A stretch of 64,000 nt of DNA from UBA1181 sp045639525 (GTDB lineage: Bacteria; Bacteroidota; Bacteroidia; Bacteroidales; Paludibacteraceae). Both the position numbers and the translations under genes were made by a program. The stretch spans positions 1-64,000 of the forward strand of contig JAZUDI010000028.1 of assembly GCA_045639525.1 (NCBI GenBank), given 5' to 3'. Below are positions 26,721-34,850 of the stretch, in pieces (the first letter of the stretch is position 1; the number at the start of each line of letters is the position of its first letter). The notes under the pieces are model-generated. The model was not told the origin of the DNA and searched no databases. It was given only the letters and a program-made list of their open reading frames with translations.

Positions 26721-28250
26721 TTATTTCGCGAAACTTACCGCGCGAGTCTCACGGATCACCGTGATCTTCACTTGTCCTGGATAAGTCATCTCGTCTTGGA
26801 TCTTCTTAGCGATCTCGCAAGACAATGTGTCGATCTCCTTATCGTCAATCTTGTCGGCACCCACAATCACACGGAGTTCACGACCAGCCTGGATAGCGTA
26901 TGTCTTCACAACACCTGGATAAGAGAGCGCCAACTTCTCAAGGTCATTCAAACGCTTGATGTAAGCCTCAACGATTTCACGACGCGCACCTGGTCTCGCG
27001 CCAGAGATGGCGTCACAAGCCTGAACGATTGGAGAGAGAAGGCTCTTCATCTCGATCTCCTCGTGGTGAGCACCGATCGCGTTGCAAATCTCAGGGTTCT
27101 CCTTATACTTTTCAGCCAACTTCATACCCAACAATGCGTGTGGCAACTCTGGCTCATCATCAGGCACCTTACCAATATCGTGCAACAAACCGGCACGTTT
27201 CGCCTTCTTAGGGTTAAGACCCAACTCAGAGGCCATCACCGCACAAAGATTAGCGGTCTCACGAGCGTGTTGCAACAAGTTTTGTCCGTATGAAGAACGG
27301 TATTTCATCTTACCGATCAATCGAACCAAATCAGGGTGCAAACCATGGACACCCAAATCGATCGTGGTACGTTTACCGGTCTCGACGATCTCCTCCTCCA
27401 CTTGCTTCTTCACCTTGGCAACCACCTCTTCGATACGAGCAGGGTGGATACGGCCATCGGTAACCAATTGGTGAAGCGCCAAACGAGCCACCTCACGACG
27501 AACTGGATCAAAAGCGGAGAGGACAATTGCCTCAGGGGTATCATCCACGATGATCTCAACACCTGTAGCGGCCTCCAAGGCACGGATGTTACGGCCTTCA
27601 CGACCGATGATACGTCCCTTGATCTCGTCAGAATCGATATTGAATACAGTAACGGAGTTTTCGATAGCAGCCTCAGTAGCGACACGTTGAATGGTTTGCA
27701 CCACAATTCTCTTCGCCTCCTTATTGGCGGTCATCTTCGCCTCCTCCATAATCTCGTTCACATAAGACATCGCGTCGGTCTTGGCCTCCTCTTTCAAAGC
27801 CTCGATCAACTTCTCCTTCGCCTCAGCAGCGGAAAGTCCGGAGATGGTCTCCAAACGCTCGCTGGCCATACGGTTCAACTTCTCCAACTCCTGTTTGCGG
27901 GAATTTACGATATCCAATTGATTGTTAAGGCTCTCCTTCAAATTTTCATTCTCAGTCTTTCCTTTTTGAAGTTCCGATTCGAACTGTTTCAACTGCATTT
28001 CGCGTTGTTTAAGTTTTGAATCGAACTGCTGCATCTTCGCATTATGTTGGTTACATTGCGAATCATACTCATTTTTAAGTTCTTGAAACTTTTGTTTCGC
28101 CTCGCGAATCTTCTCTTCGCGCATCTTCGTCGCCTCACTCTCGGCATCCTTCAAAATCTTCTCGGCACGCGATTTCATAATCGTGTTCAACACGATCCAA
28201 GTCACCACGCCACCAACGACGATTCCGGCAATTATTAATACGATATTCAT
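26721..28250 (-). CDS. rny: Ribonuclease Y
   Basis: 509 residues from the ATG at 28250, chosen because it starts exactly with the N-terminal membrane anchor MNIVLIIAGIVVGGVVTWIV. A long charged coiled coil follows (about 30-190). The KH RNA-binding domain shows GRIIGREGRNIRALE at about residue 210. The HD phosphohydrolase domain shows LLHDIGK at about residue 353 with further His/Asp ligands (AIGAHHEE). RNase Y is an inner-membrane endoribonuclease that starts mRNA decay in bacteria lacking RNase E dominance. All motifs and the length are standard. It follows zapA after 93 bases that contain a hairpin (28281-28317), suggesting co-transcription with attenuation. Confidence 0.96.
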   Translation of the reverse strand: MNIVLIIAGIVVGGVVTWIVLNTIMKSRAEKILKDAESEATKMREEKIREAKQKFQELKNEYDSQCNQHNAKMQQFDSKLKQREMQLKQFESELQKGKTENENLKESLNNQLDIVNSRKQELEKLNRMASERLETISGLSAAEAKEKLIEALKEEAKTDAMSYVNEIMEEAKMTANKEAKRIVVQTIQRVATEAAIENSVTVFNIDSDEIKGRIIGREGRNIRALEAATGVEIIVDDTPEAIVLSAFDPVRREVARLALHQLVTDGRIHPARIEEVVAKVKKQVEEEIVETGKRTTIDLGVHGLHPDLVRLIGKMKYRSSYGQNLLQHARETANLCAVMASELGLNPKKAKRAGLLHDIGKVPDDEPELPHALLGMKLAEKYKENPEICNAIGAHHEEIEMKSLLSPIVQACDAISGARPGARREIVEAYIKRLNDLEKLALSYPGVVKTYAIQAGRELRVIVGADKIDDKEIDTLSCEIAKKIQDEMTYPGQVKITVIRETRAVSFAK

Positions 28251-28280
28251 ATGAATTAAAATAAAATATATATAAAAAAT

Positions 28281-28317
28281 CGCATCACCCTTGAGGGCTA
28301 AACTCAAGAGAAATGCG
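28281..28317 (-). terminator. Two-part hairpin with U-run between zapA and rny
   Basis: On the minus strand an outer stem CGCAT/ATGCG (5 bp) encloses an inner stem CTTGAG/CTCAAG (6 bp), followed by ATTTTTTATAT. It fits a rho-independent terminator or attenuator located 27 bases after the zapA stop and just before rny. I see no -7 box between it and rny, so rny must depend on readthrough or on a promoter I cannot recognise. Confidence 0.6.
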
Positions 28318-28343
28318 GGTTATCTTCACCAAAAAAGATGGTA

Positions 28344-28643
28344 TCACTTACGATGATTCATGAATTCGGACAACTCCCCATCCAGAGCGGAGAGTCTTTT
28401 CGACATACGATTGGAGTCCTGTTCTAGGGCTTTCAACTTCAACGCCAACTGCAATAAAGTGTAGGCCGCCAAGTGGGACTCCTTTACAGACGCGTTGTTG
28501 CCGTATCTATTCACTAAACTTTGATATTCATCTTTTATCAGAGCTGCGGCCTCCCGATACAAAGGTTCATCTTCAGGAACGCATTGCATAGAGTATCGTT
28601 GACCAAGCAACTCCAGGTTGATAGTAATCATCTTTTCGGCCAT
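28344..28643 (-). CDS. zapA: Cell division protein ZapA
   Basis: 99 residues from the ATG at 28643; a GTG at 28649 is also in frame. The start MITINLELLGQRYSMQCVPE matches the ZapA beta-hairpin head, which binds the FtsZ C-terminus. The middle (PLYREAAALIKDEYQSLVNR) and the end (LALKLKALEQDSNRMSKRLS) form the helical dimer and tetramer coiled coil. ZapA bundles FtsZ filaments at the division site. It sits between a small coiled-coil gene and rny. The length is normal for the family. Confidence 0.9.
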   Translation of the reverse strand: MAEKMITINLELLGQRYSMQCVPEDEPLYREAAALIKDEYQSLVNRYGNNASVKESHLAAYTLLQLALKLKALEQDSNRMSKRLSALDGELSEFMNHRK

Positions 28644-28685
28644 AATCACAATTTTAAAATGTCACGATTTAAAAAATCATAATTA

Positions 28686-28982
28686 CTAATCCTCAAGCAG
28701 CATATTAATGCACTTATCTATCTCCCGCTCCAAATTCGACAAACGGGACAACGTCTTTTTCGTATCCTCCTCGGAGGTCGAGATAGTTCTGGCGATTAAC
28801 AAATCGTGATATCTACTGCGCCAATTGCGCTCCATCACCCTCGCCAAATCCCGTTCCTCTTCACACTTTCGCAAGGTCTCCTCCAACGCCAACTTCTCTC
28901 TTTCCATCTCTTCGTATCGAGACATCAGAAATCGGACCTTCGATTCCAACCCATTCAACAAATCGTTCTGCGAAACTGCCAT
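28686..28982 (-). CDS. Small coiled-coil protein upstream of zapA (unknown function)
   Basis: 98 residues and strongly charged. A long predicted coiled coil covers about residues 8-60 (SRYEEMEREKLALEETLRKC) and a second helix covers 70-98 (TKKTLSRLSNLEREIDKCIN). It has no signal peptide or membrane segment, so it is cytoplasmic. It starts the operon and is followed by zapA after 42 bases. Small coiled-coil proteins such as ZapB work with ZapA in other bacteria, so a divisome-linked role is a reasonable guess from position and shape, but I see no direct sequence match. Its promoter lies only 16 bases from the ATG. Confidence 0.7.
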   Translation of the reverse strand: MAVSQNDLLNGLESKVRFLMSRYEEMEREKLALEETLRKCEEERDLARVMERNWRSRYHDLLIARTISTSEEDTKKTLSRLSNLEREIDKCINMLLED

Positions 28983-28998
28983 TTGCCAAAATTTTTCG

Positions 28999-29028
28999 CA
29001 AAGTTATAAATATTACCGAAAAATCAAA
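28999..29028 (-). promoter_or_regulatory. Consensus Bacteroidota promoter for the coiled-coil/zapA/rny operon
   Basis: On the minus strand a TTTG -33 box (29025-29028) is followed after 18 bases by TAACTTTG (28999-29006), a full match to TAnnTTTG. The ATG at 28982 is only 16 bases beyond the -7 box, so the leader would be about 10-12 bases. Confidence 0.75.
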
Positions 29029-29099
29029 GCAAAAAGTTCAGTTTTATATACGCCCCCATTTATTATTCCATCTTCATTCCCTACTCTTAATTCTTTTGT

Positions 29100-29107
29100 T
29101 ATCTTTG
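29100..29107 (+). promoter_or_regulatory. -7 box for the nucleotidyltransferase/galE operon
   Basis: TATCTTTG on the plus strand is a full match to TAnnTTTG and ends 44 bases before the ATG at 29152. No TTTG is seen about 19 bases upstream. It is divergent from the zapA-operon promoter about 75 bases away. Confidence 0.6.
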
Positions 29108-29151
29108 CAAACCATTAATAAAAAGAATTCAACAAAACGAGTAAAAATATT

Positions 29152-30057
29152 ATGAAACCTACATTATTGGTTTTGGCTGCCGGAATGGGTAGCCGTTATG
29201 GAGGATTGAAGCAATTGGATGGGCTTGGTCCTAACGGAGAGACAATCATGGACTTCTCCATCTTCGATGCTGCCAGAGCAGGCTTCGGGAAAGTGGTTTT
29301 CGTAATCCGCCATGCGTTCGAGCAGGATTTCAGAGAGAAGGTAATCAGCAAATATAAAGACGCCATCAATGTCGAGGTGGTGTTTCAGGAGTTGGACTCA
29401 CTTCCAGCGGGATTCACCTTGCACCCTGAAAGAGTGAAGCCATGGGGTACTAACCATGCCATCCTGATGGGAAAGGATGCCGTTAAGGAGCCTTTCGCGG
29501 TGATCAACGCAGACGACTTCTACGGCAAGGAGAGCTTCCAAATTTTGGCAGACGCTTTGAAGAAGATGGAGGGCAAGAGAGACCAATACTGCATGGTGGC
29601 CTATCGTCTAGGCAATACCCTCTCCGAAAGTGGCCACGTATCGCGCGGTGTATGCAACAAGAACGCCCAGAACCACCTCACCACCGTTGTGGAGCACTAC
29701 GAGGTACAACGCAAGGGCAATGAGGTCGTTTTCAAAAATCAAGAGACCGGCAACTACGACACCATCGACGAGAACCTTCCTGTATCCATGAATATGTGGG
29801 GATTCACGCCTGACTACTTCGAACACTCAGACGTTGATTTCAAGGAGTTCTTAACCAAGAACGCCGACAACATCAAGGCCGAGTACGGTATCCCTACGAT
29901 GGTAAATCGATTGATCCAAGAGGGAACCTCCTCCATCGACGTTTTGGAGACCCCATGCAAATGGTTCGGTGTCACTTACAAGGAGGATAGGCCATCCGTA
30001 GTGGCCAAGATCCAACAACTCATCAACGAGGGTGTTTACCCTAACAAATTGTTTTAA
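29152..30057 (+). CDS. Sugar-nucleotide pyrophosphorylase-type nucleotidyltransferase
   Basis: 301 residues. The N-terminal LVLAAGMGSRYGGLKQLDGL (residues 6-25) is the nucleotide-binding signature of NTP-transferases, with the conserved Gly-rich loop and Lys. A central VINADDFYG supplies the metal-binding Asp. The rest is a Rossmann-like alpha/beta fold. Such enzymes join a sugar-1-phosphate to an NTP to give an NDP-sugar; which sugar cannot be decided from the sequence. It is followed after 13 bases by galE, so the pair likely feeds sugar-nucleotide supply for surface polysaccharide or glycosylation of exported proteins. It is the first gene of the only plus-strand operon in the window. Confidence 0.8.
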   Translation: MKPTLLVLAAGMGSRYGGLKQLDGLGPNGETIMDFSIFDAARAGFGKVVFVIRHAFEQDFREKVISKYKDAINVEVVFQELDSLPAGFTLHPERVKPWGTNHAILMGKDAVKEPFAVINADDFYGKESFQILADALKKMEGKRDQYCMVAYRLGNTLSESGHVSRGVCNKNAQNHLTTVVEHYEVQRKGNEVVFKNQETGNYDTIDENLPVSMNMWGFTPDYFEHSDVDFKEFLTKNADNIKAEYGIPTMVNRLIQEGTSSIDVLETPCKWFGVTYKEDRPSVVAKIQQLINEGVYPNKLF

Positions 30058-30070
30058 TCGAAAATCAGAC

Positions 30071-31114
30071 ATGGCTAATAAAGGAAAAATATTAGTGACC
30101 GGTGGTACGGGTTACATCGGTTCCCACACCGTGGTGGAATTATTCAACGCAGGTTACGAGCCAGTTGTCATCGACAACCTTTCTAACTCCAACATTGGTG
30201 TGATCGACGGTATCAAAGCGATTACAGGATCTCTTCCCGTTTTCGAGAACATCGACTGCAAAGACTACAACTCTTTGGAGCGTTTCTTCGAGAAACATTC
30301 CGACATCAAGGCGGTGATCCATTTCGCAGCATCAAAGGCAGTCGGCGAATCGGTGGAGCAACCATTGGTTTACTACAGAAACAATATCGTTTCCCTGATT
30401 AACTTGTTGCAGTTGATGCCTAAGTTCGGTATCAACAACATCGTATTCTCCTCCTCTTGTACAGTCTATGGGCAACCGGAGATTCTTCCTGTCACGGAGC
30501 AATCCCCTATTCAACCTGCCACATCCCCTTACGGAAGCACCAAACAGATGAGCGAGACCATCTTGCGTGACGCAACTGTTGCCGACAAGAACTTGAGCGT
30601 TGTCCTTTTGCGATACTTCAACCCAATCGGAGCTCATCCTTCCGCTGAAATCGGTGAGTTACCCAACGGAGTACCTAACAACCTTTTGCCTTATGTCACA
30701 CAAACAGCGGCCGGCATCAGAAAGGTCTTAAAAGTATTCGGCAACGACTACAACACCCCAGACGGAAGTTGCATCCGCGACTATATCAATGTGGTGGATT
30801 TGGCGAAAGCGCACGTTTGCGCCATCAACCGCGTGTTAGAGAAGAAGAACAAGAAGAACATCGAGGTCTTCAATTTGGGTACTGGCAACGGCGTATCCGT
30901 TTTGGAACTCATCAACACATTCGAGAAGGCGACAGGTGTCAAGGTTCCTTACGAGATCGCTCCACGTCGCGCTGGCGACATCGAGCAAGTTTGGGCTGAC
31001 GCATCTTTGGCTAACAAAGAGTTGGGATGGAAGGCGGAGGAAACCCTCGAAAACACCTTGAAGTCCGCTTGGAAGTGGCAAGAGAAGCTAATGGCGAAGA
31101 ATAAAGAAGAATAA
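30071..31114 (+). CDS. galE: UDP-glucose 4-epimerase
   Basis: 347 residues from the ATG at 30071; the open frame begins earlier, but this start gives the canonical MANKGKILVTGGTGYIGSHT. GGTGYIGSH (about 11-19) is the NAD-binding glycine motif of extended short-chain dehydrogenases. FSSSCTVYG and SPYGSTK supply the catalytic Ser/Thr and the Tyr-x-x-x-Lys pair. LRYFNPIGAHPS and the GDIEQVWAD end are GalE-specific. It interconverts UDP-glucose and UDP-galactose in the cytoplasm. It lies 13 bases after the nucleotidyltransferase and is closed by a convergent terminator. Confidence 0.95.
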   Translation: MANKGKILVTGGTGYIGSHTVVELFNAGYEPVVIDNLSNSNIGVIDGIKAITGSLPVFENIDCKDYNSLERFFEKHSDIKAVIHFAASKAVGESVEQPLVYYRNNIVSLINLLQLMPKFGINNIVFSSSCTVYGQPEILPVTEQSPIQPATSPYGSTKQMSETILRDATVADKNLSVVLLRYFNPIGAHPSAEIGELPNGVPNNLLPYVTQTAAGIRKVLKVFGNDYNTPDGSCIRDYINVVDLAKAHVCAINRVLEKKNKKNIEVFNLGTGNGVSVLELINTFEKATGVKVPYEIAPRRAGDIEQVWADASLANKELGWKAEETLENTLKSAWKWQEKLMAKNKEE

Positions 31115-31134
31115 TCTACGCTTCCCACCATACG

Positions 31135-31172
31135 GAAAAAAGCTCTCCTTCTTATCAGAGGGAGAGTTTTTT
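31135..31172. terminator. Bidirectional terminator between galE and the ABC exporter operon
   Basis: CTCTCC (31143-31148) pairs with GGAGAG (31161-31166). The stem is extended by an A-run on the left and a T-run on the right, so U-runs follow it on both strands. It ends galE from the left and the exporter operon from the right (stop at 31177). Confidence 0.85.
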
Positions 31173-31176
31173 ATTG

Positions 31177-33009
31177 TCACACGACATCATCTTCCACGAC
31201 GAACTGACTATTATAAATCCGCCAATAGACGCCCTGTTTCGCCAACAACTCTTCATGGCGTCCCTGTTCCACAATGGCGCCATTATCCAACACCAAAATC
31301 TTATCAGCGTTTTTAATCGTGCTAAGGCGATGGGCGATAAAGAGACAGGTATGCCCTTTGGAGAAGGTAGAGATCGCATTCTGAATCAACAATTCCGTAC
31401 GGGTATCAATATTACTGGTCGCCTCGTCCAAAACCAATATCGGCGCATCCTTATAGATGGCACGAGCGATAGTCAGCAACTGCCTTTGCCCATGGCTAAT
31501 GCCCGCACCCTGCTCCAACAGGGAAGTTTCGTAGCCATCCGCCATTCTATCCACCAAGGCCTCCGCATTCGCCAAACGCACAGATTCCCTTACCCTATCC
31601 GCTTTAGCATCGCCATCACCATAAGCCACATTGTAACTCAACGTGTCAGAGAAGAGGAACGGCTCCTGTTGCACCAAACCGATGGTTCTACGCAAATCCG
31701 AGAGAGAGATGGCCCGCACATCCACTCCATCTATCTTCACACTACCCTCCCGCACATCATAGAAACGATTCAGAAGGTTGATGATCGTGGTCTTACCCGC
31801 GCCCGTGAATCCGACCACAGCCACCACCTCACCCGGCATCGCCGTAAAACTCACATCCTTCAGCACCAATTGGTCGCCATACCCGAAACTGACATGATCA
31901 AAATCGATTCTTCCCTTCGGAGACTTCATCATGGCAGGACTCTCCGGCTCCGAAATCTCCAACGGTTCGTCCAAAAGACGGAAGACACGTTCAGCACCCG
32001 CAATGGCCGACTGGATCGTGTTGAGTTGCGTGGCGATGGAGTTGATCGGACGCTGGAAATTCTTCGTATAGAGCAAGAAGGATTGAACGACGCCCACAGT
32101 AATGGATCCACCGAACGCCAAGAAAGCGCCTGCGATCGTCACCAAGATATAGGAGAAATTATCCAACACCCTCATCATCGGCATCAAAACACCACTGTAG
32201 ATTTGCGCCTTCCTTCCCGTTTCACAGACAACTCTATTATACTGTTCGAATTGTGCGATACGCTCCTCTTCCCTTCCGAAACAACGGATGGTCTTGATAC
32301 CACCCACCGACTCCTCCACCAAGCCATTCATCTCACCCAAGGCCTGCTGCTGAAGAGAGAAGTGTTTTCGGGTATGACGCATCACAAAGCGGCTCAACAA
32401 GACCGCAAAAGGGACAGTAAGGCAGGTGGCGATGGTCAGTTGCCAACTTAGACGCAACATAATCACGACGGACCCGACCAAGGTGAGCACACTGGTGATG
32501 ATCTGCACCAAAGTATCCCCCAAGGCGTTCTTCACCAATTCCGCGTCACTTGTGAAATGGCTCATCAAATCGCCACATAGATGTTCGTTAAAAAAGCGAG
32601 GACTCAAAGACAAAAGTTTTCTCGTCATGCTCTCCTTCAAGTTGCGGAGCAGACGTTGCGCCAAGAGCCCCATACCATACTCATGAATCCATGTGAAGAG
32701 AGCCGAGAGAAAATGGAAGAGGACGAACACCCCTAAGTGCAAGAAGAGTGACTTCGTGGAACCCATGTCGCCAGAACGGACGAGTCCGATGCAATCGTCC
32801 ACTGTCCTACCCAACAAATAGGGGCAAAGCAATGTGCAGACCACCGACAAGAGAGAGAGCAGTATCAGCAGCGAGAGAAGCCACTTCTCACCCTTCCAAT
32901 AGGACAAAATACGACGTACGGTCCCCTTGGGATCCGTGGCCTTGTCCACTGATGCCCCAAGCGATTTCAATCGCCGTTGTCCGCCCGATGCCGTTAAATG
33001 TTCAGCCAT
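31177..33009 (-). CDS. ABC exporter half, subunit with canonical Walker B and degenerate signature
   Basis: About 610 residues from the ATG at 33009; a GTG at 33015 overlapping the upstream stop is the alternative. Six hydrophobic spans are followed by an ATPase with Walker A GFTGAGKTT, Walker B ILVLDEATSNID with the catalytic Glu, and switch His in FIAHRLS. The signature reads ISHGQ instead of LSGGQ. The upstream gene has the complementary defects, so the two form a heterodimeric exporter of the TM287/288, BmrCD or LmrCD type, with one working and one degenerate ATP site. Such pumps export drugs or lipids across the inner membrane; the substrate is unknown. It is the second gene of a two-gene operon and ends at the convergent terminator. 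Confidence 0.88.
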   Translation of the reverse strand: MAEHLTASGGQRRLKSLGASVDKATDPKGTVRRILSYWKGEKWLLSLLILLSLLSVVCTLLCPYLLGRTVDDCIGLVRSGDMGSTKSLFLHLGVFVLFHFLSALFTWIHEYGMGLLAQRLLRNLKESMTRKLLSLSPRFFNEHLCGDLMSHFTSDAELVKNALGDTLVQIITSVLTLVGSVVIMLRLSWQLTIATCLTVPFAVLLSRFVMRHTRKHFSLQQQALGEMNGLVEESVGGIKTIRCFGREEERIAQFEQYNRVVCETGRKAQIYSGVLMPMMRVLDNFSYILVTIAGAFLAFGGSITVGVVQSFLLYTKNFQRPINSIATQLNTIQSAIAGAERVFRLLDEPLEISEPESPAMMKSPKGRIDFDHVSFGYGDQLVLKDVSFTAMPGEVVAVVGFTGAGKTTIINLLNRFYDVREGSVKIDGVDVRAISLSDLRRTIGLVQQEPFLFSDTLSYNVAYGDGDAKADRVRESVRLANAEALVDRMADGYETSLLEQGAGISHGQRQLLTIARAIYKDAPILVLDEATSNIDTRTELLIQNAISTFSKGHTCLFIAHRLSTIKNADKILVLDNGAIVEQGRHEELLAKQGVYWRIYNSQFVVEDDVV

Positions 33010-33011
33010 TT

Positions 33012-34736
33012 TCACTCACTCTTTTGTCGATCACACATCTCTTTGTACAAAGGACAGGAACCATACAACTCCTCATGGTTGCCATACCCCAAGAGTCTTC
33101 CCTGCTCCAAAACCAATATTTTATCCGCATGACGGATGGAGCTCATCCGCTGGGAAACAATCACTTTCGTAACATTTATCTCATTCAGAGTCCTCCTAAT
33201 CTTCGCTTCCGTCTGTAAATCTATCGCACTCAAGCAGTCATCCAGCACCAAGATTTCGTGCGGCCCCACTAATGTACGAGCGATCGAGAATCGCTGACGT
33301 TGACCGCCAGAGAGGTTGAGTCCCTTCTGACTCACCACATAATCCAATCCCTCCGGTTGAGCCTCCACAAAATCACGGATCTGCGCCTTTTCACAGGCAC
33401 GGAGCATATCCTCATCCGTCGCGGAGAGGTTTCCCCAACGCAAATTATCCCGCAATGTGCCATGGAAAAGAAGCGTCTCCTGCATCACCATACCGACACG
33501 CTGGCGCAACTCATCCTCATCATAAGAGGAGATATCCTTTCCGTTGAGATATAGATGGCCAGCGGTAGGATAATAGAATCGGGCCAACAAGCTGGCCAAG
33601 GTGCTCTTTCCCGAGCCCGTACCGCCCACAATCGCCAGCGTCTCCCCCTTTTTGATAGAGAATGAAAGATCAGAAAGCACCTCATGCGTTCCCTTGGGAT
33701 CCTCTTCGTATGAGAAGGAGAGATGATCAAAACAGATGGCCTCGTCCGTAGGTCGGAGAGAGGATTCGGTCGTAGTGATAGGTTCCTCGTCAGACAGCAA
33801 CACCTCATCTATGCGTCGCATGGAGGCGCTCGCCTCGGTCATAGACATTATGATTCGGGAGCCCATCATCAAGGAGAGCAGGATTTGGGCCATATAATTC
33901 ACGCACGCCATGATATCGCCCACATTCACCTCGCCCACGCTCAGCAAAATGGCGCCATAATAGACAATCACCGCGATACCTATATTCAGCAAGAGCGACA
34001 TAGCGGGGCCTAAAAGCACCACCCATCGGGTAACGCGCAACGAACGAGCCACCAAATCATCGTTATTTTGCTTAAACCGGTCGAACTCTCCCGCCTCATT
34101 GACATGCGACTTCACCACTCGGATACCCGACACATACTCCTGCACAATCGTATTTTGCCGATCCACCCGTTGCTGGATAGCCAAAAACTGAGGGAAAGCA
34201 CGCTTCAAAATGAAGGCCACAATAAAGACCAACAGAGGAAGAAGCACTAAAAGGATCGAAGAAAGACGCAGGTGGATCATCAGCATCATAGAGACCGCCC
34301 CCACAAAAAGGATAGGAGAACGGAACAACAAACGCATAGAGGCCTGCACGACACTCTGTACCTGCTGCACGTCAGCCGTCATCCTTGTAATCAAGGAACC
34401 CGTCTGCAATTTATCCACCTGACAGAAGGACAAGCCCATGATTTTCCGGAAGAGAGAGGATCGAAGATCGGCGCCCATGCGATAGGAGACTGTACCTGCC
34501 GCAAAGATGGAGAGCAGACCGCCCAACATACCAATCAGGACCACGGCAACCATCCGGACACCCAATGAGAAAATCACAGAGGAGTCGCCAGCCAAGATAC
34601 CCTCGTTCACAATGACCGACATAATATGGGGTTGAAACAATTCCGCCACCACTTCAGTCGCCACACAGATCGGGGACAACACAGCCCAACGCCAATGAGG
34701 TTTGAGATAATGTAATATTTGTTTTAGTTCTTCCAA
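33012..34736 (-). CDS. ABC exporter half, subunit with degenerate Walker B and switch residue
   Basis: 574 residues. The start is a TTG at 34736: no in-frame ATG lies between the upstream stop and residue 39, and the family N-terminus (LKQILHYLKPHWRW) begins here. Six hydrophobic spans precede an ATPase with Walker A GGTGSGKST (371-379) and an intact LSGGQ (475-479). Walker B is ILVLDD (495-500), with Asp in place of the catalytic Glu, and the switch histidine is Gln (VIVSQR, residue 529). These are the changes known in the degenerate-site subunit of heterodimeric exporters. The partner follows immediately, overlapping or 2 bases away depending on its start. Confidence 0.88.
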   Translation of the reverse strand: MEELKQILHYLKPHWRWAVLSPICVATEVVAELFQPHIMSVIVNEGILAGDSSVIFSLGVRMVAVVLIGMLGGLLSIFAAGTVSYRMGADLRSSLFRKIMGLSFCQVDKLQTGSLITRMTADVQQVQSVVQASMRLLFRSPILFVGAVSMMLMIHLRLSSILLVLLPLLVFIVAFILKRAFPQFLAIQQRVDRQNTIVQEYVSGIRVVKSHVNEAGEFDRFKQNNDDLVARSLRVTRWVVLLGPAMSLLLNIGIAVIVYYGAILLSVGEVNVGDIMACVNYMAQILLSLMMGSRIIMSMTEASASMRRIDEVLLSDEEPITTTESSLRPTDEAICFDHLSFSYEEDPKGTHEVLSDLSFSIKKGETLAIVGGTGSGKSTLASLLARFYYPTAGHLYLNGKDISSYDEDELRQRVGMVMQETLLFHGTLRDNLRWGNLSATDEDMLRACEKAQIRDFVEAQPEGLDYVVSQKGLNLSGGQRQRFSIARTLVGPHEILVLDDCLSAIDLQTEAKIRRTLNEINVTKVIVSQRMSSIRHADKILVLEQGRLLGYGNHEELYGSCPLYKEMCDRQKSE

Positions 34737-34771
34737 TAATTCACTAAATAGTTAGTAAATATAAGAAAATT

Positions 34772-34790
34772 CCGCTACTTGCAGAAGCGG
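34772..34790 (-). terminator. Short hairpin upstream of the ABC exporter operon
   Basis: On the minus strand CCGCT, a 9-base loop and AGCGG are followed by AATTTTCTT. It lies between the stronger terminator at 34802-34825 and the TTG start at 34736, so it could be a second terminator or a leader hairpin of the exporter mRNA. Confidence 0.4.
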
Positions 34791-34801
34791 GAAACGAAAA
34801 A

Positions 34802-34825
34802 AGGGTGCATCCAAAGATACACCCT
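34802..34825 (-). terminator. Rho-independent terminator after the DUF4377-like gene
   Basis: On the minus strand GGGTGTATC pairs with GATGCACCC (one G-U pair) around a tiny TTTG loop, and is followed by six T. It lies 26 bases after the stop at 34851. The loop side contains TATCTTTG, which also fits a -7 box. Confidence 0.85.
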
Positions 34826-34850
34826 ATATGACGTTCATCACATTTTGGAA

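Noticed and set aside
28251..28343. 6S RNA or other structured small RNA gene next to zapA, as in gammaproteobacteria
   Set aside because: The gap is too short and holds only a terminator-like hairpin; no 6S-type bulged long stem is visible.
31174..32451. Plus-strand open frame opposite the ABC exporter subunit
   Set aside because: Same reasoning: the minus-strand Walker and switch motifs are unambiguous.
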